This document shows, piece after piece, positions 13,646 through 22,237 of a stretch of DNA of 29,111 nucleotides. Both the position numbers and the translations under genes were made by a program. The stretch lies in NCBI GenBank assembly GCA_019347855.1, contig JAHWKO010000019.1, forward strand, positions 1 to 29,111. The letters are read 5' to 3'. Numbering within the stretch: position 1 is the first letter of the stretch; every line of letters begins with the position of its first letter. The notes beneath the pieces were generated by a model that did no database searches, had not been told where the DNA came from, and was given only the letters and a program-made list of their open reading frames with translations. Source of the stretch: Actinomycetota bacterium (GTDB lineage Bacteria; Actinomycetota; Nitriliruptoria; Nitriliruptorales; JAHWKO01).

Positions 13646-15772
13646 TCACTGGGTTCCGGCAGGGAACACGATCACCGCGACCGCGGCCGAGGCGTTCTCG
13701 AGCAGGTACTCGGTCCCGTGTCCGAGGAACGGACGTCCCTCGTGGGAGCGCACCTGTGTGCCGGTCACGATCAGGTCGGTCTGACGCTCGGTGGCAGCGT
13801 CGAGGAGGCCCTCGTAGGGGACCGGCGCCACCCGGAGAACCGAGGACGCCGTCCGTCCGAACCGGCGAGAGAGGGTGCGGCTGCGTTGCAGCTGGCTCTC
13901 GATCTGGTGTGCGCCCGCGCGTTCGGGGTCCGGACGGGTGACGACGTGTACGGCGTCGACCTCGGCATCCATCCGGGAGGCGAGCACGAAGGCGATCTCC
14001 TCGGCGGCCAGACCCACGACGGTCCCGGTGACCGGGACGAGGATCCGACGGACGGGCGCTCCGTCGAGCGCCTGGCTGTGGGCTCGGGCCGCACGGCGCA
14101 CGAGGAGCACAGGTACCTCGCACCCGGCGATCATCCTCTGGAGCTGGTGGGATAGCTCGTGGGTGCCACGGAACTCCTCGTTCAGGCCCAGCGCCATCAG
14201 GTCGTAGCCGAGCTGCGCCTCCTCCAGGATCTCGGCGACGGCGTCGTCGGCGGTCGCGTGGCGGAACTCGGGATCCAGGACCGCGAAGGCCTCGGTGACC
14301 TCACGTGCCCGGGCGATCCGCTGCCCGGGGTCCTCTTCGCCGGGCCCCCCGACGGTGAGGACCGTGACGCCAGCCTGGGGCTGGAGGATCTGGTCGAGCA
14401 TGCGAGCGGCCATCACCGAGTTCGCACCACCTCGGGTCGGCAGCAGCGCGCTCTCGGCGCTGGCGATGATGCTGGCCGCGAGCAGCTCCTCACGTTCGAG
14501 ACGTTCGGTCTCCTCGGGTGTGGCTTCCAGTCGACGCAGCACGGGGCGCAACAGGGGCGGCGCCGCCATCGACGTGACCATGGCCATGAGCACGATCGCG
14601 GCGTAGGAGGATCCGTTCAGGACGGCGAGGCGGAGGCCGATGGCTGCCAGGACGATCTCCATCGCGCCGCGAGCGTTGAGGCCGATGCCCGCGGCGAGGC
14701 TCTCGACCGGGGTGAGCCTGCTGAGCCTGCCGCCCCAGTAGGAACCCGCCAGTTTGGACACCGCAGCCACCACCAGCACCGCCAGGGCGCCGAGCGCCGC
14801 CGCCGGGTCGGCCAGCGCCCCGAGATCCACGTACAGGCCGGCTGTCGCGAAGAAGATCGGCGCGAACACGGCGTGGCTGAGGTGTTCGATCGAGTGCTCG
14901 ACCTCGGTGGGCAGGTACCGCGAGCGTCCCAGGACGATCCCGATCACGAAGGCACCGATGACCGCTTCCATGCCGATCGCGTGCGTGATCGCGCCGGCGG
15001 CGAAGACGATCAGGAGCGTGACGGTCAGGGAGGCCTCGAAGCGGACCTCCCCACGGCGGGCCTTCCGCAGGCTCCAGTCCACGGCGCGCTGCCCCACGGT
15101 GAACGCCAGGATGATGAACACGGCGATCGCACCCAGCGTCAGCCCCAGGCCGGACAGGTTCACCTCGCCCGTGTGCACCACGGCGGTCAGGGCACCGAGC
15201 AGGAGCCAGCCGACGGTGTCGTTGACCATCCCGGCGGCGATCGTCAGCTGCCCGAAGTTCCGCCGCATCAGGTTCATGTCCTGGAGGATCTTGGCGATCA
15301 CCGGGAGGGCCGAGATCGACAGCGCGACGGCGATGAAGGCCGCGAAGATCCCTCGGCTGCCCTGCTCGCCGATGAACGTCTCGGGGAGCACGTAGCCCAA
15401 CCCGACGCCCAGCGCGAGCGGCACCACGAGGCTCCCGACCGTGACGCCGGTCGCTGACCGTCCGAGCCGCTTGATCAGGCGTAGGTCGGTCTCGAAGCCG
15501 GTCACCGTCAGCAGGAACACGATCCCGATCCAGGCGACGGCCAGGATCAGGGCGCTCTCGACCTCCCCGCCGGGGAACAGCCATCCGGCCAGCCCCGGCG
15601 CCAGGCGACCGAAGACGGAGGGGCCCAGGATCAGTCCAGCTCCCAACTCACCGATCACCGCCGGCTGGCCGACGCGCTTCATCAGGCCACCAAGACCGCG
15701 AGCTGCGCCCAGCAGCACCACGAGCTGGAGCCAGAAGACGAGCAGTTCGTGCTCACCGACCGGGGTCAACAT
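13646..15772 (-). CDS. CPA2-type cation:proton antiporter with C-terminal universal stress domains
   Basis: A 708-residue protein. Residues about 1-420 form a Na+(K+)/H+ exchanger membrane domain with 12-13 helices: QPAVIGELGAGLILGPSVFG, FLLTVTGFETDLRLIKR, MVNDTVGWLLLGAL (the family Asp site) and GLNARGAMEIVLAAIGL. The C-terminal half holds two UspA-like regions; the second (RRILVPVTGTVVGLAAEEIA ... LIVTGTQVR) ends with AAVAVIVFPAGTQ. Such fusions are thought to let nucleotide or stress signals gate the exchanger. The ATG at 15772 follows AAGGA at 8-nt spacing; the frame stays open upstream but only antisense to glnA2. It is divergent from glnA2 and convergent with amtB. Ion specificity cannot be told. 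Confidence 0.93.
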   Translation of the reverse strand: MLTPVGEHELLVFWLQLVVLLGAARGLGGLMKRVGQPAVIGELGAGLILGPSVFGRLAPGLAGWLFPGGEVESALILAVAWIGIVFLLTVTGFETDLRLIKRLGRSATGVTVGSLVVPLALGVGLGYVLPETFIGEQGSRGIFAAFIAVALSISALPVIAKILQDMNLMRRNFGQLTIAAGMVNDTVGWLLLGALTAVVHTGEVNLSGLGLTLGAIAVFIILAFTVGQRAVDWSLRKARRGEVRFEASLTVTLLIVFAAGAITHAIGMEAVIGAFVIGIVLGRSRYLPTEVEHSIEHLSHAVFAPIFFATAGLYVDLGALADPAAALGALAVLVVAAVSKLAGSYWGGRLSRLTPVESLAAGIGLNARGAMEIVLAAIGLRLAVLNGSSYAAIVLMAMVTSMAAPPLLRPVLRRLEATPEETERLEREELLAASIIASAESALLPTRGGANSVMAARMLDQILQPQAGVTVLTVGGPGEEDPGQRIARAREVTEAFAVLDPEFRHATADDAVAEILEEAQLGYDLMALGLNEEFRGTHELSHQLQRMIAGCEVPVLLVRRAARAHSQALDGAPVRRILVPVTGTVVGLAAEEIAFVLASRMDAEVDAVHVVTRPDPERAGAHQIESQLQRSRTLSRRFGRTASSVLRVAPVPYEGLLDAATERQTDLIVTGTQVRSHEGRPFLGHGTEYLLENASAAVAVIVFPAGTQ

Positions 15773-15968
15773 CTGTGGGTTCCTTCGGAGGTCGGAACGA
15801 GGGGGCCGGGGGCGTGCGTCGGCGTCTGCCTCTGCGGGATTGGGAGTGCACGAAGGTAGTCGAGGTCGGTCGAGGGGTCTCGTCACGTGCGGACCGACCG
15901 TGTCCCCCAGCGCGGAGCTCAGGGCGCGCGGCACTACGATGCGGGGCGCACGGGTGGAGGAACCGCAC
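15773..15968. promoter_or_regulatory. Divergent promoter region antiporter / glnA2
   Basis: 196 bp without a gene. For glnA2, TACGAT (15935-15940) fits the TAnnnT -10 pattern and GGAGG (15956-15960) is the ribosome binding site, 8 nt before the ATG. For the antiporter, TACCTT (15858 down to 15853) is a weak -10 candidate. I searched for GlnR-like AC boxes at 11-bp spacing and found none here, unlike at amtB. Confidence 0.4.
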
Positions 15969-17294
15969 ATGGACAAGCAGCAGGAGTACGTGCTCCGGAC
16001 GGTCGAGGAGCGCGACATCCGCTTCATCCGGCTGTGGTTCACCGACGTCCTGGGGTTCCTGAAGTCCGTCGCGATCACCGCGGCGGAGCTCGAGGGGGCC
16101 TTCGACGAGGGGATCGGCTTCGACGGCTCGGCGATCGACGGGTTCGCCCGGGTCCAGGAGGCCGACATGCTGGCCGTCCCGGACGCCTCGACCTTCCAGG
16201 TGCTGCCGTGGCGGCCCGAGGCGCAGGGGGTCGCTCGGATGTTCTGCGACATCGAGACCCCCGATGGTCAGCCCTTCGCGGCTGACCCGCGACAGGTACT
16301 GCGTCGCAACCTCCAGAAGGCCGCTGACCTCGGGTTCACGTTCTACGTCCACCCCGAGATGGAGTTCTTCCTCTTCCCGTCGCCGGACGACCCGAGCCCG
16401 CTCGACTCGGGAACGTACTTCGACATGACGCCGCTGGACATCCAGCAGGACTTCCGCCGCCAGGCGATCAACACGCTCGAGAAGATCGGGATCAGCGTCG
16501 AGTACAGCCACCACGAGGTGGCGCCGTCCCAGCACGAGATCGACCTGCGCTACGCCGACGCCCTCACGATGGCCGACAACATCATGACCTTCCGGCTCGT
16601 CGTGAAGGAGACGGCCCTCCAGCGGGGGATCTACGCGACGTTCATGCCCAAGCCCCTCGAGGACGAGTGGGGCAGCGCGATGCACCTGCACCTGTCGCTC
16701 TTCGAGGGCGACCGCAACGCGTTCCACGACGCGTCGGATGAGTACCACCTGTCGAAGGTCGCCAAGTCCTTCACCGCGGGGGTCCTGACCCACGCCCGGG
16801 AGCTCACGGCCGTCACCAACCAGTGGGTGAACTCCTACAAGCGGCTCGTCCCCGGCTTCGAGGCGCCGGTCTACGTGTCGTGGGGCCGCAACAACCGCAG
16901 CGCGCTCGTGCGCGTCCCGATGTACAAACCGAAGAAGGGAGCCTCGACCCGGATCGAGTACCGCGCCCCGGACCCCTCGACCAACCCGTACCTCGCGTTC
17001 TCGGTGATCCTCGCGGCCGGGCTGCGGGGGATCGAGGAGAACTACGAGATGCCCGACGAGGCGTTCGACAACATCTACGAGATGACCGACGCCGAACGCG
17101 CCGCCTCCGGGATCACCCAGCTGCCGTCGGACCTGGGGGAGGCGCTGGCGATCATGGAGCGCTCCGAGCTGGTCGCCGAGGCGCTCGGCGAGCACGTCTT
17201 CGACTTCTTCCTCCGCAACAAGCACCAGGAGTGGAAGCGCTACAGCAGGCACGTCACGCCCTACGAGCGGGACCGCTACCTCCCCATGCTGTGA
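15969..17294 (+). CDS. glnA2: Glutamine synthetase, GSI-alpha type (GlnA2)
   Basis: A 441-residue type I glutamine synthetase-fold enzyme. It has the N-terminal beta-grasp domain (IRFIRLWFTDVLGFLKSVAI, GIGFDGSAIDGFARV) and the catalytic metal and substrate motifs HPEMEFFLF, SHHEVAPSQHEIDLRY, FMPKPLEDEWGSAMHLHLSL, NSYKRLVPGFEAPV and STRIEYRAPDPSTNPYLAF. It lacks the NLYDLPPEE adenylylation motif of GSI-beta enzymes; the equivalent place reads NIYEMTDAER. This, its length and the neighbouring glnE match GlnA2 of actinobacteria. Some GlnA2-like paralogs use other amines such as polyamines, so glutamine synthesis is not guaranteed. The ATG follows GGAGG. The stop overlaps the glnE start by 4 nt. 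Confidence 0.94.
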   Translation: MDKQQEYVLRTVEERDIRFIRLWFTDVLGFLKSVAITAAELEGAFDEGIGFDGSAIDGFARVQEADMLAVPDASTFQVLPWRPEAQGVARMFCDIETPDGQPFAADPRQVLRRNLQKAADLGFTFYVHPEMEFFLFPSPDDPSPLDSGTYFDMTPLDIQQDFRRQAINTLEKIGISVEYSHHEVAPSQHEIDLRYADALTMADNIMTFRLVVKETALQRGIYATFMPKPLEDEWGSAMHLHLSLFEGDRNAFHDASDEYHLSKVAKSFTAGVLTHARELTAVTNQWVNSYKRLVPGFEAPVYVSWGRNNRSALVRVPMYKPKKGASTRIEYRAPDPSTNPYLAFSVILAAGLRGIEENYEMPDEAFDNIYEMTDAERAASGITQLPSDLGEALAIMERSELVAEALGEHVFDFFLRNKHQEWKRYSRHVTPYERDRYLPML

Positions 17295-20281
17295 GCGACC
17301 GGGAGGGTGGCCGCAGGGCCACGCCGGAGGCTCAGCTGGCCGTCGCCGGGCTCGCGCCGGAGCGCGCGATCGGCCGGCTCCGCGACGCGCGGCTGTGGGA
17401 CGACGAGGGGCCGCGCCCCGGAACCGACGATCTGCTCGACCGCATCTCCTCGGCGGCCGCTCCCGAGGATGCGCTCGAGGCGGTCACCAGCCTGGCGGGG
17501 GAGCAGCCGGACCTCTTCGGCGAGCTGCGCGACGAGGAGGCGTGGCTCGACCGGGTGATCTCCGTCGCGGGTGCCTCCCGGCCGTTGGGGAGCCTCCTCG
17601 CTCAGGACCGCCCCGCGGTGCTCGCGCTCCGGGACCCGCGATCGGTGCAGGTGCCGGCGGTCGCGGACGAGGTTCGCGACGTCCTCGCGGATGCGGACGA
17701 CGCCGACGGCTCCGCGGCCGTGGCCGCGATCCGTCGTCGATGGACCTGCGTGATCGCTGCGCGTGATCTCGCTGGCGACGTCCCGGTCGACGAGGTGGGG
17801 GAGGACCTCGCCCACCTGGCGGAGGGGATCCTCGCGGGGGCCACCAACCACCTGATCCGGATCCACGGGGGCGGGGAGCCCGCGGCGACGCTCGCGGTGG
17901 TCGGGATGGGCAAGCTCGGGGGAGAGGAGCTGAACTACGTCTCCGATGTCGACGTCGTGTTCGTGCACCAACCCACGGACGGCGCGGATCCGGATGCCGC
18001 ACGGAAGGAGGCCACGGCGGTCTGTGCGGGTCTGTTGGGCCTGCTCAGCGTGCAGACGCCGATGGGTCGCGCGTACGAGGTCGATGCGGACCTGCGCCCT
18101 GAGGGCCGAGACGGTCCGCTCACCCGCACGCCGGACAGCTTCGTCTCGTACTGGGAGCGGTGGGCGGAGACCTGGGAGTTCCAGGCGATGCTGAAGGCCC
18201 GCCCCGTCGCCGGGGACCGGGCCCTCGCCGAGGAGCTGATCGTCCGCGCCGAGCCCTTCGTGTTCCCTGAGCGGCTCGCCCCCGACGTGGTCGCCCGGGT
18301 GCGTCACCTCAAGGGTCGGGTCGAGGCCAAATCCGAGGTCGTCCGCCACGGCGAGCGACAGCTGAAGCTCGGACCGGGTGGCCTCCGGGACATCGAGTTC
18401 GCCGTGCAGCTCCTGCAGCTCGTGCACGGACGGGCCGACCCCGACCTGCGGCACCGCGGGACCCTGCCGGCTCTCGCCGCGCTCGCGGCCGGCGGGTACG
18501 TGGCCGACGACGACGCCGAGACCTTCGCGGCGGCCTACCGGGAGCTGCGTACGGTCGAGCACCGGCTCCAGCTCGCCGACGAACGGCGCACCCACACCCT
18601 GCCCGAGGATCCGGTGCGGCTCGAACGCCTCGCCCGGAGCCTCGGTCACCGACCGCAGGGCGAGACGCCGGCCCGGGACCCGTTCCTCGCGCGGATCCGC
18701 GCGGTCCAGGGGGAGGTCCGCGATCTCCACGCGAAGCTCTTCTACCGGCCCCTGCTCGAGGCACACGCAGCCGTGCCCGCGAGCGATGTGGGCATCGTCG
18801 CGTCCGAGCGGGGGATGGACGACGAGGCGGCGGTCCGCCGGCTCGAGGCGCTCGGGTTCCGCGACGGAGCCGGGGCGCTGCGGGACGCTCGATCCCTCAC
18901 GGGAGGCCTCACCCGTCGCGCCCGGACGCTGCGGGCGGTCCTGCCGGTCATGCTCCACGCGCTGGCCGACAGCCCGGACCCGGACACCGGCATGCGGATG
19001 CTGCGGACCCTCGTGGAGTCCCAGGCGGACGGGGCGACGCTGCTGGCGACGCTCCGCGACCAGCCCCCGGCCGCCGACCTGCTGGCCCGCATCCTCGGCA
19101 CCAGCGAGGTGGCGGGCGAGCTCCTCACCAGCCAGCCCCAGGCGATCGAGTGGTTGGCCGACCCCGAGGAGCGGGCCGAGCCCCGGTCCCGGGAGGACCT
19201 CGAGACCACCGCGCTGGCACTGCTGCGCTGGCAGGACGAGGCACAGGCTGGCCTCCGCCGGTTCAAGCGTCGAGAGCTGGCCAGGATCGTCATCCGGGAC
19301 CTAGCGGGCGATGCGGGGGTCTCGGTCGTCGGGACCGAGCTCGCCGCACTCGGAGACGCGTGCCTCGAGGCGGGTCTGCAGGGCGTGCTCAGCGACCTGG
19401 GGCCGGCCGACACGCCGCCGGCCCGCATCGCGATCGTGGGACTCGGCAAGCTCGGTGGCAGGGAGCTGCACTACATCTCCGATCTCGACGTCGTGTTCGT
19501 GCACGAACCGACCGACGGGGCCTCCGACGAGGAGGCATCGACCTACGCGATCGGCGTGGCGGAACGGCTCCTCGCGTCGCTGTCGTCGGTGACCGCCGAG
19601 GGGACCGCGTTCGAGGTCGACCCCGAGCTGCGCCCCGAGGGGCGCAGCGGCCCCTTGTCCCGCTCGCTCGCGTCCTGTCGGTCCTACTACGAGCGGTGGT
19701 CGGAGCCGTGGGAGCACCAGGCGCTGCTGCGGGCGCGACGGGTCGCGGGCAACCCGCAGGTCGGTCAGGCTTTCGTCGATCTCGCGAGGGGCTACGCCTA
19801 CCCCGAGCACCTCGAGGACGCGACCGAGCTGCGCAAGATGAAGGCGCGGATCGAACGGGAGCGGGTCCCGAACCGGCGCGACCCCGAACGACACCTGAAG
19901 CTCGGTCCGGGGGGACTGTCCGATGTCGAGTGGACCGTCCAGCTCCTCCAACAGGAGCACGGGCACCGGGAGCGGATGCTGCGCACGCCCTCGACGATGC
20001 GGGCGCTCGACGGGCTCCAGGACGCGGGGCTGCTCACGACCCGCGATGCGCAGTGGCTGCGAGCCGGCTACCGGTTCCTGTCGCAGGTCCGCAACCGGCT
20101 GTACCTGCTGCGGCAACGGGACGTCGACAGCCTCCCGGCTTCCGGTCCCGTGCTCGAGAAGCTCGCCCGCAGCATGGGGTACGGGCACGGCGGCAGGCAG
20201 CGGTTCGAGGATGACTACCTGCGCCACACGCGGCGCGTCCGCCAGGTGACCGATCGGGTGTTCTACGGCCGCGAGGACTAG
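17291..20281 (+). CDS. glnE: Bifunctional glutamine synthetase adenylyltransferase/deadenylase
   Basis: A 996-residue protein that adds AMP to, and removes it from, the adenylylatable glutamine synthetase according to nitrogen status. It shows the expected duplication: a deadenylylase nucleotidyltransferase domain with GMGKLGGEELNYVSDVD near residue 205, and an adenylylase domain with GLGKLGGRELHYISDLD near residue 720. Each is followed by a GlnD-like regulatory helical region (RQLKLGPGGLRDIEFAVQLL and RHLKLGPGGLSDVEWTVQLL). The start is the GTG at 17291, overlapping the glnA2 stop (GTGA); the frame is open far upstream, but inside glnA2. Its usual target, glnA1, is present at 28219-29111. 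The glnA2-glnE order matches mycobacteria. Confidence 0.96.
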   Translation: MSDREGGRRATPEAQLAVAGLAPERAIGRLRDARLWDDEGPRPGTDDLLDRISSAAAPEDALEAVTSLAGEQPDLFGELRDEEAWLDRVISVAGASRPLGSLLAQDRPAVLALRDPRSVQVPAVADEVRDVLADADDADGSAAVAAIRRRWTCVIAARDLAGDVPVDEVGEDLAHLAEGILAGATNHLIRIHGGGEPAATLAVVGMGKLGGEELNYVSDVDVVFVHQPTDGADPDAARKEATAVCAGLLGLLSVQTPMGRAYEVDADLRPEGRDGPLTRTPDSFVSYWERWAETWEFQAMLKARPVAGDRALAEELIVRAEPFVFPERLAPDVVARVRHLKGRVEAKSEVVRHGERQLKLGPGGLRDIEFAVQLLQLVHGRADPDLRHRGTLPALAALAAGGYVADDDAETFAAAYRELRTVEHRLQLADERRTHTLPEDPVRLERLARSLGHRPQGETPARDPFLARIRAVQGEVRDLHAKLFYRPLLEAHAAVPASDVGIVASERGMDDEAAVRRLEALGFRDGAGALRDARSLTGGLTRRARTLRAVLPVMLHALADSPDPDTGMRMLRTLVESQADGATLLATLRDQPPAADLLARILGTSEVAGELLTSQPQAIEWLADPEERAEPRSREDLETTALALLRWQDEAQAGLRRFKRRELARIVIRDLAGDAGVSVVGTELAALGDACLEAGLQGVLSDLGPADTPPARIAIVGLGKLGGRELHYISDLDVVFVHEPTDGASDEEASTYAIGVAERLLASLSSVTAEGTAFEVDPELRPEGRSGPLSRSLASCRSYYERWSEPWEHQALLRARRVAGNPQVGQAFVDLARGYAYPEHLEDATELRKMKARIERERVPNRRDPERHLKLGPGGLSDVEWTVQLLQQEHGHRERMLRTPSTMRALDGLQDAGLLTTRDAQWLRAGYRFLSQVRNRLYLLRQRDVDSLPASGPVLEKLARSMGYGHGGRQRFEDDYLRHTRRVRQVTDRVFYGRED

Positions 20282-20308
20282 GCCGGTGTGCGTGCAGCGC
20301 CCTCGGTG

Positions 20309-20339
20309 TTGACCGGGCGCCCGGCCAGCGTGTTACCGT
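20309..20339 (+). promoter_or_regulatory. Promoter for leader ORF and MFS gene, 19-bp spacer with palindrome
   Basis: TTGACC (20309-20314) and TACCGT (20334-20339) make the clearest -35/-10 pair in the window, with a 19-bp spacer. A perfect 12-bp palindrome (CCGGGCGCCCGG, 20313-20324) overlaps the -35 and spacer. Long spacers with operators are typical of MerR-controlled promoters, but this palindrome is not centred, so another regulator, or a hairpin ending glnE transcription, is equally possible. Confidence 0.5.
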
Positions 20340-20371
20340 CCCCGCGTCATCTCGACGGGAAGGAGGCACAC

Positions 20372-20437
20372 GTGAAGACGGATCTCGCGTTCATCGTCGC
20401 GTGCTGCCCGTTCTCGGTGCCCGGGCCGCACGTCTGA
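20372..20437 (+). CDS. 21-residue leader peptide with Cys-Cys
   Basis: A very short ORF beginning with GTG at 20372, preceded by AAGGAGG at 5-nt spacing, one of the best ribosome binding sites in the window, and ending in TGA (20435-20437). The peptide starts MKTDLAFIVACCPF and ends SVPGPHV. Residues 11 and 12 are consecutive cysteines (TGC TGC, 20402-20407). It lies about 30 nt after a good promoter and 68 nt before the MFS start. A strong start on a tiny ORF ahead of a transporter suggests a regulatory leader rather than a working protein. Cysteine-rich leader ORFs acting as attenuators are known in mycobacteria; whether this one senses cysteine, a drug or something else is open. Confidence 0.55.
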   Translation: MKTDLAFIVACCPFSVPGPHV

Positions 20438-20496
20438 CGGCTCCGCGCACCGCCTGAACTCCCGACCGACCCGGCTCCCGCGGCCGGCCCCCCGAG
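20413..20496 (+). promoter_or_regulatory. Possible translational attenuator stem sequestering the MFS ribosome binding site
   Basis: Segments of the leader ORF can pair with the region just before the MFS gene: 20413-20417 with 20492-20496 (CTCGG/CCGAG), 20421-20422 with 20486-20487, and 20424-20429 with 20480-20485 (GGCCGC/GCGGCC). The distal arm includes GAGG of the MFS ribosome binding site (20494-20500). A ribosome halted at the Cys-Cys codons would cover part of the proximal arm and free the site. GC-rich sequence pairs easily by chance, so this is a hypothesis. Confidence 0.35.
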
Positions 20497-20505
20497 GTGA
20501 CCACC

Positions 20506-21774
20506 ATGTTGTTCTCTTCGAACGGGCGACGTCCCGACCCCAACGTGACACGGGTCGTGGCCGCGCGCTTCATCTCCCACACCGGTGGTGTGGCGGGGTT
20601 CTTCCTGGGCATCTGGGGGAAGGCCGCCTACGACCTGCACACGGACGCGTTCGGCCTGGCCCTGGTGATGGCGGTGACCGGCCTCGGCGGACTGGTCGGT
20701 GCGATGGCTGCCGGCGTGCTGGTGGACCGGATCGACCCCAAGAAGGTCCTGATCGGCGGCGAGCTCGTGTTCGTCCCGGCGGTGCTGTCGCTGGTGCTGG
20801 CCGACAGCATCCAGATGATGGCGCTGCTCGTCCTGCCGGCGACGCTGGCGGGCGCCGTGGTGTTCACGGCGGTGACCACCCTGCCGCCGTTCCTGACCGA
20901 CGATCCCCGCCGACTGGAGCGGCTGAACGCCTACGTCGAGGGAGCGGGGACGGCGGCGTTCATCGCTGGTCCCGTGGTCGGCGCCTTCCTCGTGAACGTC
21001 GCCGGGGTCAGCTGGGTGTTCGTGCTCGACGCGGTCACCTCGATCATCGGCGTCGCGATCCTGCTGCCGGTCCGGTTGCGGCCGATCCAACGGGTCGAGC
21101 CCGACCGGACGTCGTTGCAGGATCTGCGTGCCGGGTTCCGGTTCACCTACGGGCGCCGGACCCTGCGGTTGCTGCTGGTCCTGGCGACGGCTACCTACCT
21201 GTCCTTCGGGGTGTTCGGGGGCCTGGAGCCGCTGTTCTTCCGTGACGTCCTCGGTCGGGGACCCGAGATGATCGGGTACGTGAACGCCGTCTTCGGTGCC
21301 GGCCTACTGGCCGGGTCGCTGCTGTACGGCCGAGCCTCGGAGCGTCTGACCTCCCTGAGGATGGCTGCGATGATCACGGTCGCCAGCGGCGCCGGGGCGG
21401 CGCTCTACACGGGGACGGACCGGCTCGCCGTGGTGATCGCCGGTGCGGTGGTGTGGGGGACGATCCTCGGGGTGCTGATGCCGCTGGTCCGCACGATCGG
21501 GCAGCTCGAGGCCCCCGAGGGCATGGTCGGGCGGGTCATGGGGACCCTGCAGGTCCACCATCAGGCCGGCGACCTCATGCCGCTGCTGTTCGCGCCCGCA
21601 CTCGCCGGCGTCTTCGGCGTCCAAGCGGTGCTGGTGGGTAGCGGGGTGGTGGTGGCTGGAGTGGCGCTCGCGACGCTCCCGGCAGCGCGGCGGATGCCTG
21701 CGGTGCCCGACCAGGTCGAGCCGGTGCACCCACCCGGTGCCGTGGAGGAGCCGATCGCGTCCCCCGCGCCGTAG
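20506..21774 (+). CDS. Major facilitator superfamily transporter
   Basis: A 422-residue membrane protein with about 12 hydrophobic helices, in the style of MFS drug or small-molecule exporters of the MFS_1/EmrB-like group. The cytoplasmic loop between helices 2 and 3 has the MFS-type VLVDRIDPKKVLIGGELVFV, and the second half repeats it as LYGRASERLTSLRMAA. The C-terminal tail is soluble and Pro/Glu-rich. The ATG at 20506 is preferred over the in-frame GTG at 20497, because GAGGTGA (20494-20500) is then correctly spaced as the ribosome binding site. It is likely expressed from the promoter at 20309 through a leader ORF, so its expression may be inducible. The substrate is unknown. The stop abuts the stop of the convergent PPOX gene with no gap. 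Confidence 0.92.
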   Translation: MLFSSNGRRPDPNVTRVVAARFISHTGGVAGFFLGIWGKAAYDLHTDAFGLALVMAVTGLGGLVGAMAAGVLVDRIDPKKVLIGGELVFVPAVLSLVLADSIQMMALLVLPATLAGAVVFTAVTTLPPFLTDDPRRLERLNAYVEGAGTAAFIAGPVVGAFLVNVAGVSWVFVLDAVTSIIGVAILLPVRLRPIQRVEPDRTSLQDLRAGFRFTYGRRTLRLLLVLATATYLSFGVFGGLEPLFFRDVLGRGPEMIGYVNAVFGAGLLAGSLLYGRASERLTSLRMAAMITVASGAGAALYTGTDRLAVVIAGAVVWGTILGVLMPLVRTIGQLEAPEGMVGRVMGTLQVHHQAGDLMPLLFAPALAGVFGVQAVLVGSGVVVAGVALATLPAARRMPAVPDQVEPVHPPGAVEEPIASPAP

Positions 21775-22176
21775 TCAGGCGCGGCCGAGCGCCCGGGAGA
21801 CCTCGATCTCGATCACGACCCGGTCGGGGTTGGGGCGCGGCTCGCGGTAGCGCTCGGCGTAGCGCCGTTCCGCGTCGGCGACGTCCTCAGGGGCATCACG
21901 GATCACCGCGGTCCCCTCGAGGGTCGCCCACCGCCCGCCGTCGACCTGGCACACCGCTGCAGCCCCGCCCGCGGCGCCGTACGCCGCGACGTTGCGCGCC
22001 TTGCGCGACGATCGGGACGTGATCACGCGCGCCAGACGGGTGGTCGGTTCGTACGTGACCCCCACCGGCACGACGTGCGGCGTCCCGTCCGGACGTAGGG
22101 TCGTGAGCGTGAGCAGGTGCCGTTCCCGCCAGAAGGCGAGGTAGTCCTCGTCGAGATCATCGAGATCCAAGGCCAT
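21775..22176 (-). CDS. PPOX-class F420-dependent oxidoreductase-like protein
   Basis: A 133-residue split-beta-barrel protein of the pyridoxamine-5'-phosphate oxidase-like family. DEDYLAFWRERHLLTLTTLR, then PDGTPHVVPVGVTYE, then SRSSRKARNVAA and GRWATLEGTAVIRD match the actinobacterial F420-dependent subgroup (TIGR03618-like). The members bind F420H2 and reduce small molecules; the specific substrate is unknown. The ATG at 22176 has no clear ribosome binding site, so the mRNA may be leaderless or weakly translated. The family link to F420 fits with npdG at 4525-5241. It diverges from the epoxide-hydrolase-like gene (61 bp between starts) and abuts the MFS gene tail to tail. Confidence 0.87.
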   Translation of the reverse strand: MALDLDDLDEDYLAFWRERHLLTLTTLRPDGTPHVVPVGVTYEPTTRLARVITSRSSRKARNVAAYGAAGGAAAVCQVDGGRWATLEGTAVIRDAPEDVADAERRYAERYREPRPNPDRVVIEIEVSRALGRA

Positions 22177-22205
22177 GACGGCACCGTACTGGGGTCCGGA
22201 CGTGG

Positions 22206-22232
22206 GTAGGCTCGCGATCCGCCACCAGGAGG
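22206..22232 (+). promoter_or_regulatory. Promoter -10 and ribosome binding site of epoxide-hydrolase-like gene
   Basis: TAGGCT (22206-22211) is a TAnnnT-type -10. AGGAGG (22227-22232) lies 5 nt before a TTG and fixes that codon as the start. The -35 is not obvious. Confidence 0.45.
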
Positions 22233-22237
22233 GACCG

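Noticed and set aside
14159..15457. Long plus-strand open frame antisense to the antiporter
   Set aside because: Composition dominated by Arg, Gly, Asp and His from the complementary strand; the antiporter frame is clearly real.
15753..17252. Minus-strand open frame of about 500 codons antisense to glnA2
   Set aside because: No start signals or homology; produced by third-position GC bias.
17276..18958. Minus-strand open frame of 560 codons antisense to glnE
   Set aside because: Shadow of glnE; Arg/Val/Glu-rich and without motifs.
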